From NCBI GenBank assembly GCA_937871585.1, contig CALMPJ010000043.1, positions 1 through 64,000 on the forward strand: DNA of 64,000 nucleotides, written 5' to 3'. A program made the translations under genes and the position numbers. Under the pieces are notes generated by a model that saw nothing but the letters and a program-made list of their open reading frames with translations, ran no database searches and was not told where the DNA came from. Position 1 is the first letter of the stretch. Every line of letters starts with the position of its first letter. This document shows positions 55,295 to 63,064 of the stretch, one piece after another. The stretch is from an uncultured Acidobacteriota bacterium. GTDB lineage: Bacteria; Acidobacteriota; Blastocatellia; Pyrinomonadales; Pyrinomonadaceae.

Positions 55295-56677
55295 TTATTG
55301 ATTTGTCAGCACTGGTCTCGGCTGAGCCATCGGCCGCGGATAAACGACCGGGCTTTTGTTGCCCTGCTTATCAACTGCACGGACGCCGAAGAAGTAGTTG
55401 TCTTTCGACATATTCTTTGCGGCGTATGTTGTCACATTCCCAACAAAGGTGCCGCCCGTCCATGCCGCATCCGAAGTGTCTCGCCAAACGACCTCATATC
55501 CCGCAAGGTCTGCGTCTGTATTTGCGTCCCATTTCAGGTCGGTGTCGTTAGTTAGGCGGCCGGTTACGATGCCGACGTTCCTTGGCTTGGCAGGAGCAGA
55601 AGCAAGCGAGGCGAGGGCGATAAGGTTAACGCGTGCAACATTTGCGGTGTATTCGAAATCGACAAATTCGGGAGTGTCGCCGTAGAAAACGCCGTTTTCG
55701 GTTCGGACATTTTGATGCTGATGAGTGTAATCTTCGTCAGGTTCGGTAAATCGAATTGCTGCAAAACCACGCTCGACGAACGGAATATGATCGCCGCCGC
55801 GTCCGTAACGGTCGCGTCGATAGATCAGCCACGGAGAGAAATTTTTGAGGTATCGGTCGCTCTGTTCCTTAATATATCTCGCAAGCTGTCGCGACGAACT
55901 GTCGTTCTCGCCGCCAACGCTGCGACGTGTTGCGGCCTGTTGTTCGGTCTCGTCCGACGGCACGCCTTCGCTAAAGACACGGACACGTTTGCGGAACTGC
56001 GAATTCTTCAGCGTTGTCACACCGCCGACGATATCGTTCGTAAACATCGCCTCGATATTCATCTTCGATTGCTTTGCTTTTTCAGCAAAATTCGCGGCAC
56101 CGAGCAGCCCCTGCTCTTCGCCGGGAACCGCCATAAAGATGATCGTAGCGTCAAACTTTCGCTTCGACATAACACGAGCCAATTCGATCGAAACCGCCGT
56201 GCCCGAAGCATCATCATTCGCTCCCGGAGCGTCGCATTTCGCATCGGTCGGCGAAGTACACATCGAATCGTAATGCCCCGAAACGACGTAATACCGCGTC
56301 GAATCGCTCGTGCCGTTCAATATCGCAAACACATTCGTCAGCGTCGTCGGCTCAGGAATACGATTCGCTTTGGGCTGCACGAACGCCTCTTTCTGCACAT
56401 CGAGACAGTTGCCGCATTCTTTGCTGATCTTCAAAAACTCATTGTAGATCCAATCCCTCGCTGCACCGATGCCACGCGTCGGGTTGTCTTGTTCCGATAA
56501 CGTGTTCCGCGTCCCAAAAGACACAAGCTTGCGAATATCAGCCTCGATCCGCTGCGGCGAGATCTCTTTGACCATCTTCGCGATCTCAGGATCGGGCTTC
56601 GCAGGTTTCTGTGCCGTCACATTAGCCACCGAGAACAATAGACAAAGAGCTGTAATAACGAGGAATCGTGTTCGCAT
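55295..56677 (-). CDS. secreted M28-family zinc peptidase with FnIII tail
   Basis: A 460-residue exported protein. A signal peptide (to about TAQ, residue 22) precedes an M28 aminopeptidase domain with the two-zinc ligand set in order: VVSGHYDSM (His), GANDDASG (Asp), PGEEQGLLG (catalytic Glu plus ligand Glu), FTNDIVGG (Asp) and DYTHQHQN (His). A cysteine pair in ECGNC and others may form disulfides. The last 90 residues form a fibronectin type III domain (ADLAGYEVVWRDTSD, FFGVRAVDKQGN). It should cleave N-terminal residues from peptides outside the cell. Element B lies directly upstream. Confidence 0.94.
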   Translation of the reverse strand: MRTRFLVITALCLLFSVANVTAQKPAKPDPEIAKMVKEISPQRIEADIRKLVSFGTRNTLSEQDNPTRGIGAARDWIYNEFLKISKECGNCLDVQKEAFVQPKANRIPEPTTLTNVFAILNGTSDSTRYYVVSGHYDSMCTSPTDAKCDAPGANDDASGTAVSIELARVMSKRKFDATIIFMAVPGEEQGLLGAANFAEKAKQSKMNIEAMFTNDIVGGVTTLKNSQFRKRVRVFSEGVPSDETEQQAATRRSVGGENDSSSRQLARYIKEQSDRYLKNFSPWLIYRRDRYGRGGDHIPFVERGFAAIRFTEPDEDYTHQHQNVRTENGVFYGDTPEFVDFEYTANVARVNLIALASLASAPAKPRNVGIVTGRLTNDTDLKWDANTDADLAGYEVVWRDTSDAAWTGGTFVGNVTTYAAKNMSKDNYFFGVRAVDKQGNKSPVVYPRPMAQPRPVLTNQ

Positions 56678-56714
56678 AAATTAATCGTCAGAAAAGAAGA
56701 ATTGTCCATAGATT

Positions 56715-56735
56715 CTGGCAAAAAATACTTGCCAG
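56715..56735. repeat. 7-bp stem-loop beside element B
   Basis: CTGGCAA, loop AAAATAC, TTGCCAG. Either strand can fold it. On the minus strand no T-run follows, so it is unlikely to terminate. It adjoins element B and could be part of a larger structured region. Confidence 0.45.
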
Positions 56736-56747
56736 TGCTAAAGCCTA

Positions 56748-56810
56748 ACACGGATAGACACAGATAAAGCAAGAGTTTTTATCCGTGTTTATCTGAGTCC
56801 ATCTGTGGGC
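56748..56810. repeat. palindromic tandem-unit element B
   Basis: The left arm is two 10-bp units, CACGGATAGA and CACAGATAAA; the right arm on the opposite strand is CACAGATGGA, CTCAGATAAA and CACGGATAAA. The arms face each other across a short GCAAGAG-type centre, making an imperfect hairpin of tandem units. It lies between the propeller gene's stop and the M28 peptidase's start, both on the minus strand. Sequences of this ATCCGTGTTTATCTG type recur between genes in several environmental phyla, from memory; I have not searched. Confidence 0.75.
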
Positions 56811-56817
56811 GGAATTC

Positions 56818-58707
56818 TTATCGATACTGTATCCCAAACGCCTGCAACCGATTGCCATCGGCCGAGATGACGGTCGAGGTCGCTTCGTCCGCTACGAACT
56901 GCGGGTCAGGATCGCCGATGACGACAAATCTAGAGTCGCGGCCGTTGTTGATGTTTACGCCGACGAGGCCTTTGCGGTCATAAGGTTTTGGCAGGTCGGT
57001 GAAGAAATACATATGGTTCGCACGCAGCTCGGCGAGGCGTTGTTTTTTGAGCAAGAAGCTCGACAGCCGCTCGATCTGCCGCACAGGATCGACGCGGTCA
57101 AAGATGCTCTCGCGAACCTCGGCGCTCGACGGCGTCACTCGATCGACGGCACGTCCGATGATCTGACCGCGAATGTCGGTCGCGGTTGGCAACGTTATTT
57201 GCAAGCCTGAAAATCGGCTCGCGATATTCGGTACGCGGCCGATCGAACCATACGCATATATGCGTCGCGTAATGTAATTCTGCGCCGAACTGCTCGCCAG
57301 TGTCGTCAGATCGAACGACCCAAATCGTGTCTTAAGTCCCGACCAACGAAGCGAATTCGCCGCTGACAACAAGTTCAGGCCACCGCGAGCGATCGACAAT
57401 GCAGAGGTCGCAACTCCGCCATAACGAAAATATATCGCCGCCGCTCGAAGAGCCACGCCGGCAACGATCCGCAGCACACCGCGAGCCGGAGCCTTATGTT
57501 TCACTCGCCAAATGTCGCTGCCCTTGCTCTCGCCGACACGCATCGCCGCTAACGTATCGCGTCCGCCGACTACGGCCTGGCTTGCTTCGTTGATGAGAAC
57601 AAACTGTGCCTTTTCGACTTTGTGTTCACGTTTGGAGATGGCCTTGCCGTTGTTCGCGTCGATGGTGATCAGATCATCGCGGTCTGCGATGAGGATCGTA
57701 TTTGCGTTTGCGAAAACAAAGTTAGTCAGGCCTTTGTCAGCACCCTTGTAACGCCATTTGATCTTGCCCGACGTTGTGTCTATCGCCGAGATACCGTACG
57801 GCCCTTTGCTCTCCAATTCGCCATCGCGTAGGCGTGTGAACTGCCCGCCGGTGCGAACGTACAGCGTCGTTCCAACGATCGCCATTTCAGCGGAAATACC
57901 GAGGTCGTCGGCTTTCCAATCGACGTTTCCGGTTCGGCGGTTGACGGCACGAATGCGGCCTCGGCCCGAGACGAAAACGTGCGTGTCGTTGAACACAGGA
58001 TCCGCCTCGGTCAGTGCCAAGCCATCTTCGTTGATCTTAAATTTCTCGCGTTCCTTTTCCTTTCCTGTACGAGCGTCGTACGAGGTTGCACCTTCGTAAA
58101 ATAGGAACAAACGGCCATCGAGCAACAGCGGAGCACGGTAATTATCGAGCGTAAAATCGATCTCACCGCCAGCTTCGCCAAATCGCGAAGGCATCATTTC
58201 GATCTCGTTATCAAAGTCGCGTTTCCACAGTTCGTCGCCGCTCGACATCTGCAAAACGTGCAGCACAGGCTTTCGTTTTAGCGAACCTTCGCCGCGAGCA
58301 TTTTTGACCATTACGACCGCAAGCAAATCGTTCGCGGGATCGACCGCGAGCTGCATTACGTCGCCCTTGAGCTTGTCGCTTTGCCACAGGCTTGAGCCCG
58401 CTAATACATCGACAGCTTCGACACGCGACTTGCTGCCGAGGTCGCGTGAGAACAATATCAGATCGGTCTCAGGCACCGGCGTTATCGAAGTTTCCGATAT
58501 GCCGCCTGTCTCTCGCCGCCAAATTCGCTGCCCGCTCTCGCTATCGATCGCGTACAAACTCCGCTCCGTCGCCGCAAGCACAACGCCGAAATCTGTTGTT
58601 TGATAAAAGCGAATTTTTGAATCAAGAGGTGTGTTCCAAACGGTTTGAGCAGAAGTACTAGCCGCAAAAAGGCTCAAAAGACACAAAAGTAAAACAGCAA
58701 CTTTCAT
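56818..58707 (-). CDS. secreted PQQ-like beta-propeller protein
   Basis: A 629-residue exported protein with a signal peptide (to about TSAQ, residue 20). Residues about 25-400 form a BamB/PQQ-like propeller: SLYAIDSESGQRIWRRE, VDVLAGSSLWQSD, VNRRTGNVDWKADDLG and AIDTTSGKIKWRYKG are successive blade motifs. The remaining 230 residues are helical and strand-rich without a clear family (residues 400-560, then a last propeller-like strand pair to the end). No catalytic PQQ-site residues are evident, so a scaffold role is likelier than dehydrogenase. It follows the anti-sigma gene by 39 bp and is probably in the sigma/anti-sigma run. Confidence 0.85.
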   Translation of the reverse strand: MKVAVLLLCLLSLFAASTSAQTVWNTPLDSKIRFYQTTDFGVVLAATERSLYAIDSESGQRIWRRETGGISETSITPVPETDLILFSRDLGSKSRVEAVDVLAGSSLWQSDKLKGDVMQLAVDPANDLLAVVMVKNARGEGSLKRKPVLHVLQMSSGDELWKRDFDNEIEMMPSRFGEAGGEIDFTLDNYRAPLLLDGRLFLFYEGATSYDARTGKEKEREKFKINEDGLALTEADPVFNDTHVFVSGRGRIRAVNRRTGNVDWKADDLGISAEMAIVGTTLYVRTGGQFTRLRDGELESKGPYGISAIDTTSGKIKWRYKGADKGLTNFVFANANTILIADRDDLITIDANNGKAISKREHKVEKAQFVLINEASQAVVGGRDTLAAMRVGESKGSDIWRVKHKAPARGVLRIVAGVALRAAAIYFRYGGVATSALSIARGGLNLLSAANSLRWSGLKTRFGSFDLTTLASSSAQNYITRRIYAYGSIGRVPNIASRFSGLQITLPTATDIRGQIIGRAVDRVTPSSAEVRESIFDRVDPVRQIERLSSFLLKKQRLAELRANHMYFFTDLPKPYDRKGLVGVNINNGRDSRFVVIGDPDPQFVADEATSTVISADGNRLQAFGIQYR

Positions 58708-58746
58708 GTCCTTATGATAACGCTTTGGTATGTGAAACCGAAGAAA

Positions 58747-59814
58747 TTATTGGATCTTATAAGCTCGCGAACCCGCGACTATGATCACGGTTCCGCCAAG
58801 CTGATCGGCGATCGAGCGAATGCTTGAATCGAGTTTCTTGTAAGGTTCGCTGCCGCGTTTGTAAACGGAGACAGCTTGGCCGTTATATGCGGTGTCGGTC
58901 CAGACACCGTTGCGATCCTCAAACGTGCGGCCGCCAGCAGAACGTTTGCGCAACGGTATTTCGTAAACATTTGTCGAATTACGTTCGATCTGCTGTTGTA
59001 CGTTACCTGAGCGGCTCGGACCTACCTCGATCTTCTTTGGCGAACGCGGCGTGCCATCGCGGGTGTAGTCGTCTGCCTTTGTGACGGCCTTGTCTTCGTC
59101 CTTGCTGGTGGTTACCTCACGCTCGGCTGCAACGGCTCCGGAGGCCGCTGGCGGAGCTGCCGTGGCCGGTTTTGCTGCCGGAACACCGCCGGTGATCGCA
59201 TCAGTCGTTGTCGTGTCACCAGGAACATTCGCCGGTGCAGTCTCGCCGCCTTTTGCAAGCGTCGAGCCGCCGGGAGCTGAAGTCGCCGGAGCAGATTCTG
59301 CCATCGCGGGCGAAGCCGCAACTTGCGGAGCATTCGCCGCCGGAGCCGCTGCATTCGGTGCCTCAAAAGGCTGAGTCGCCGTACCGTCTGCACGCGATTC
59401 GGTTTTGTTCGCCGTCGCAACGGTTGCGTTTGGCGAACTTTGGTTCTGCAATGCCAGGTAGCCGAGTAAGCTACCAAACATGAGCACAAGAGCGCCCATC
59501 GCCATCGCGAGATTTGGTGCACGGAAAAAGCGTGACCAGAGACTTTCCGTTGCCGCAGTAGCAACTTCGGCTGCCTGAGGAGCAGCCGCAAAGGCCGCCG
59601 TTTCCTGATTTGCGATACTAAAAGACAACAGCTTTCGACATTTGCCGCAGTCAGCCATATGCGACATATACACACGCCGCATCGCGTCCGGCAGGGCATT
59701 TTCGGCAAACGCTGAGATAGCGTCGGCGTCAATATGATCGCCGACCGCCGCGGCAGTTCCGCCGCGTGCTCGCCTCAAAAGGGCATCCATCTCTTTGTCG
59801 AATTCCAATTCCAT
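58747..59814 (-). CDS. membrane anti-sigma factor, ZAS type
   Basis: A 355-residue protein. The N-terminus has a zinc-binding anti-sigma (ZAS) motif, H52xxxC56xxC59, preceded by a helix (DAISAFAENALPDAMRR). One membrane segment lies near 98-118 (LAMAMGALVLMFGSLLGYLAL). A long Ala/Pro/Thr-rich linker (about 125-245) and a C-terminal domain (about 275-355; GRTFEDRNGVWTDTAYNGQ) sit outside. ZAS proteins hold a partner sigma inactive until released; the partner is encoded 33 bp upstream. The extracytoplasmic C-terminal domain is the likely signal sensor. Confidence 0.9.
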   Translation of the reverse strand: MELEFDKEMDALLRRARGGTAAAVGDHIDADAISAFAENALPDAMRRVYMSHMADCGKCRKLLSFSIANQETAAFAAAPQAAEVATAATESLWSRFFRAPNLAMAMGALVLMFGSLLGYLALQNQSSPNATVATANKTESRADGTATQPFEAPNAAAPAANAPQVAASPAMAESAPATSAPGGSTLAKGGETAPANVPGDTTTTDAITGGVPAAKPATAAPPAASGAVAAEREVTTSKDEDKAVTKADDYTRDGTPRSPKKIEVGPSRSGNVQQQIERNSTNVYEIPLRKRSAGGRTFEDRNGVWTDTAYNGQAVSVYKRGSEPYKKLDSSIRSIADQLGGTVIIVAGSRAYKIQ

Positions 59815-59847
59815 CTCAATAAATCACCGCACATAGCGGTGCCACAA

Positions 59848-60813
59848 TCATAGAACGCCGTTCAGATACAATTCTTGCACGAATATCGCCAACATCATTA
59901 CGGCGAACATTGTTTCGAGATTAACGCCAAGGCCTGCGGCCGCGTCGGCGAGGTATTTCCGCACCTCAACATCGGTCCAGCCATGTTGTGCTTTTAGCTC
60001 TTTTTCGACGCCTTTGCGAATGTCGGCCTGCACACGAGTCAGTTTCCGACTCGCGGTCGCCTCGTGATAGCCAAACGTCGCGGCGATCTCTTTGAGCTTG
60101 AGATCGTCGAAATAGTAGAGCTTCATTATCAAGCGGTCTTCGTCGTCGAGACCGGCGATCGCGGATTTTAATGCATTGGCAACGTCCGCCGACGTCTGTT
60201 TATCACTGTAAAGCTGCTCAGGGCTATCGCGATGTGCCGAATTGCCATTGTCGCTCGACTCGGCGGCTTCGTTCGCGAGTATCTCAAATTCACGGTCTTC
60301 CTCCACCTGAACAAATTTTGACACCTTACGAAACTGATCGACTGCCAATTGCCCGACCACAGCCCGCAGCCAACCGCCAAGGCTGCCGCGTCCCGAATAG
60401 TATGCGAGCTTGCTCTTTTTATTACCGTCCGCGTCCGTACGCAGCCCGTAAAGCTCGGCCCAGATGGACGAAGCTAGATCCTCGGCATCTTCGGCATTCG
60501 AGGTGATCTTCCTAGCCGCAGACTTCACGGTCGAATCAAAATTTGCTACAAGATCCGACCAAGCCTCGTCATCGCCGCGTTCGCAGGCGATCACAAGACA
60601 AAGGTCATCAGCCCGAATGTCGTCGATAAACTCTTTTACATCAGTATGTTGCGGCGATACGCCTTCGACAAACAGGTATTTTCTCAGTGCACCTTCAACG
60701 CGGGAACGCAGTTCATCGACCCCAAGCGCACGGCTATTCTCAGCACGCGAAACAAGGTGTGCTATCGCTTCGTCTATCGTTGTCCTATGCTTTTCCGCGA
60801 CGGCGCTCATCAA
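59848..60813 (-). CDS. sigma-70 family (ECF-like) RNA polymerase sigma factor
   Basis: A 321-residue sigma factor. A helical N-terminal extension of about 80 residues precedes region 2 (CERGDDEAWSDLVANFDS, NAEDAEDLASSIWAELYG, then GSLGGWLRAVVGQLAVDQFRK). Region 4 is near 215-265 (LDDEDRLIMKLYYFDDLKLKE, FGYHEATASRKLTRVQ). The final 20 residues (ETMFAVMMLAIFVQEL) are hydrophobic, unusual for a sigma factor. It precedes its probable anti-sigma by 33 bp on the same strand. Confidence 0.9.
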   Translation of the reverse strand: MMSAVAEKHRTTIDEAIAHLVSRAENSRALGVDELRSRVEGALRKYLFVEGVSPQHTDVKEFIDDIRADDLCLVIACERGDDEAWSDLVANFDSTVKSAARKITSNAEDAEDLASSIWAELYGLRTDADGNKKSKLAYYSGRGSLGGWLRAVVGQLAVDQFRKVSKFVQVEEDREFEILANEAAESSDNGNSAHRDSPEQLYSDKQTSADVANALKSAIAGLDDEDRLIMKLYYFDDLKLKEIAATFGYHEATASRKLTRVQADIRKGVEKELKAQHGWTDVEVRKYLADAAAGLGVNLETMFAVMMLAIFVQELYLNGVL

Positions 60814-60854
60814 AAAGTTGACTGAATTTTAGCACTTTTTTGATGAATGACGAC

Positions 60855-61874
60855 CTATTTCAGATGCTTTCGAAGAAACGAGACGATCTTGTAGCCGTCG
60901 ATGTAGTTCCAGGGTTTTTCGCCGAGGGTGTAGTGGCCGCAGGGCAGGACGGTCTCGACGTGTGGGATCTTACGTTCGCGAAGTGCGTGCATTGTGTCGA
61001 GTGACAGGTCGTACGGGAACGTGAGATCGTATTTTGTATAGATATAACGCTGCGGACGAGGTGTTTGGGTCGCGAGTTTGTCCATGTAGCCCATCGGTGA
61101 GATCGGCAGCCAATATTTGCGTAATTCGTCGAGCGTGACGGCTTTTTCGAGCGATTCTTTGACGTGATACGTCGACAGGCCGTTCCACACAACGTCCGAA
61201 AAATAGCCCGAAACGTGATTGAAAACACCGGCGTCGATGTCGAGATCGTGAACGAATGCCAGAAACGCAGTACAGGACCCGATGCTCGTGCCGACAATGC
61301 CGATCTGCTCGTAGCCATGTTGCTTCAGCCAGTGGACGGCGGCCCGCGTGTCCAGGACCGCCTGACGTACAGACTGTAGCGTTCTCCCGACATTTGGATA
61401 AACGAGATACTCTGCACGCTCGAGCTCCGGCGGCATTCGAACCTCGTGATACGGCAACGTCAGGCGTAGAGCCGACATTCCGACCTTTGTGAATATCTTA
61501 CAAAGGTCGAAATACGTGCCTTCTTTCGCGTTCCAGTGCGGCAAAACGATTACAGCCCGTTTTGAATTTTCGGCTTTGAAATACCTGGATATCGCCGTGT
61601 TGTTTTCTACCGAAGGCGTCTCGATCGAGCTTTGCCATTTGAGGACGCCGTCATTTGAAATCTCAAATTTGAGATCTGAAATGTTCGAAACGGAGAAAAG
61701 CTGTTCGCTATTTGCGATCGCGTTCTTCGAATTTGCGGCAAAGAATTCTCGCGGATCGATGCCGTTCACATTCGCATCAACAAACTCCATTCCCCAAGCA
61801 AACGGATGCACGACGCGATTATCATTGAGCATCGCGAAGTAGCGTTCCCGCTTGTGCATGTAGTTTTTGAGCAT
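60855..61874 (-). CDS. ABHD18-like alpha/beta hydrolase
   Basis: A 339-residue cytoplasmic protein. An N-terminal segment (about 1-100) without signal precedes an alpha/beta-hydrolase fold: VIVLPHWNAKEGTYFDLCK, the nucleophile elbow GIVGTSIGSC near residue 205, and a His near CGHYTLGEKPW at the C-terminus. The arrangement resembles ABHD18, whose human member acts on cardiolipin species; the bacterial substrate is unknown. Its ATG overlaps the bshA stop by one base (TAATG), so it is translated with bshA. Confidence 0.83.
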   Translation of the reverse strand: MLKNYMHKRERYFAMLNDNRVVHPFAWGMEFVDANVNGIDPREFFAANSKNAIANSEQLFSVSNISDLKFEISNDGVLKWQSSIETPSVENNTAISRYFKAENSKRAVIVLPHWNAKEGTYFDLCKIFTKVGMSALRLTLPYHEVRMPPELERAEYLVYPNVGRTLQSVRQAVLDTRAAVHWLKQHGYEQIGIVGTSIGSCTAFLAFVHDLDIDAGVFNHVSGYFSDVVWNGLSTYHVKESLEKAVTLDELRKYWLPISPMGYMDKLATQTPRPQRYIYTKYDLTFPYDLSLDTMHALRERKIPHVETVLPCGHYTLGEKPWNYIDGYKIVSFLRKHLK

Positions 61875-63016
61875 TATGCGGCCGCTGATTGAGCTTTGTT
61901 GACGACCTTTTCGTAGTAGGCGATGTATTGCGGGATGATCATCTCTGTCGAGTATCTTGAAACCGCGAGTTCGCGGCCGCGCGTGCCGAACGAACGACGC
62001 AGGTCGTCGTCGTGCAGCAGCCGCATCGTATCGAGGCTCATCTTTTCGATGTCGCCGATATCGCTCAGATAGCCGCTTTCGCCGTCGGTCACGACCTCGG
62101 GAATTCCGCCGATGCGGGTTGCAACGACGGGCGCTTCGCAGGCTTGAGCTTCGAGCGCGGCGAGGCCGAAAGACTCGAGTTCGGAGGGAAGCAGGAATAC
62201 ATCAGCGATGCCCATATAATCGGCGATGTTCGCCTGTTTACCAACATAAATGACGTTGCCATTCATGCCGAGCTGTTCGCCGCGATAGCGAACCGCGGAT
62301 AGTTCAGGGCCGTCGCCGACCATCACGAGCCGCGCGTCAATGCCGGTTTCGCGGACCTTTGCGAGTATCTCGATACAATCGACCGGACGTTTTACGGCAC
62401 GGAAATTTGAGACGTGGACGAGCAGCCGCTGGCCATTTGGAGCCAACTCTTGCTTGATCGGTGAATCGTCGATACGTTTGTAGTGCTTGCCGCAGATAAA
62501 GTTTGGAATGACCTCGACATCGTCAAAATCGAACGTCTCGATCGTAGCCTGCTTCAAGAATTTCGAAACAGCAGTCACGCCATCCGATTGCTGCAGGCCG
62601 TATCGAGTGATTGGCAAATAGCTTCGGTCCGCGCCAACCAGCGTAATGTCCGTTCCGTGGAGTGTTGTAATTACCGGCACGTAACGCTTCTGCTTGATCG
62701 ATTCGCGAGCCAATATCGCCGAGATCGAATGCGGGATCGCGTAGTGAACGTGCAGCAAATCGAGCTTTTCGGCACGAGCAACGGTTGCCATTTTGGTCGC
62801 AAGTGCGAGATCGTAAGGCTGATGTTCGAACAAGGCGTACGACATCATTTCGACCTCGTGAAAGTGAATTCTTTCGTTTAGTTCAGTAAGACGAGTCGGC
62901 AACACTGACGAGATAAAATGTACGTTATGTCCGCGCTCGGCCAGATCGCGGCCAAGTTCGCTGCCAACGATGCCGCTGCCGCCGTATGTCGGATAAACTG
63001 TGATGCCGATATTCAT
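61874..63016 (-). CDS. bshA: N-acetyl-alpha-D-glucosaminyl L-malate synthase
   Basis: A 380-residue GT4 glycosyltransferase. YPTYGGSGIVGSELGRDLAERGH, LLHVHYAIPHSISAIL, TTLHGTDITLVGADRSY and the late LPSELESFGLAALEAQACE with the EX7E pattern are those of BshA. It joins UDP-GlcNAc to L-malate, the first step of bacillithiol synthesis. The other bsh genes are not in the window. It is coupled to the ABHD18-like hydrolase. Alternatives are other GT4 enzymes, but the motif set fits BshA closely. Low-molecular-weight thiol metabolism fits the msr genes elsewhere. Confidence 0.93.
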   Translation of the reverse strand: MNIGITVYPTYGGSGIVGSELGRDLAERGHNVHFISSVLPTRLTELNERIHFHEVEMMSYALFEHQPYDLALATKMATVARAEKLDLLHVHYAIPHSISAILARESIKQKRYVPVITTLHGTDITLVGADRSYLPITRYGLQQSDGVTAVSKFLKQATIETFDFDDVEVIPNFICGKHYKRIDDSPIKQELAPNGQRLLVHVSNFRAVKRPVDCIEILAKVRETGIDARLVMVGDGPELSAVRYRGEQLGMNGNVIYVGKQANIADYMGIADVFLLPSELESFGLAALEAQACEAPVVATRIGGIPEVVTDGESGYLSDIGDIEKMSLDTMRLLHDDDLRRSFGTRGRELAVSRYSTEMIIPQYIAYYEKVVNKAQSAAA

Positions 63017-63064
63017 TTCACAACCAAACGGCTATTGTAACATAAATCGTTACAAAAGCTACGA

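Noticed and set aside
55712-56500. 262-codon plus-strand frame
   Set aside because: Antisense to the M28 peptidase; sequence is Arg/Cys/His-rich in the way of codon shadows.
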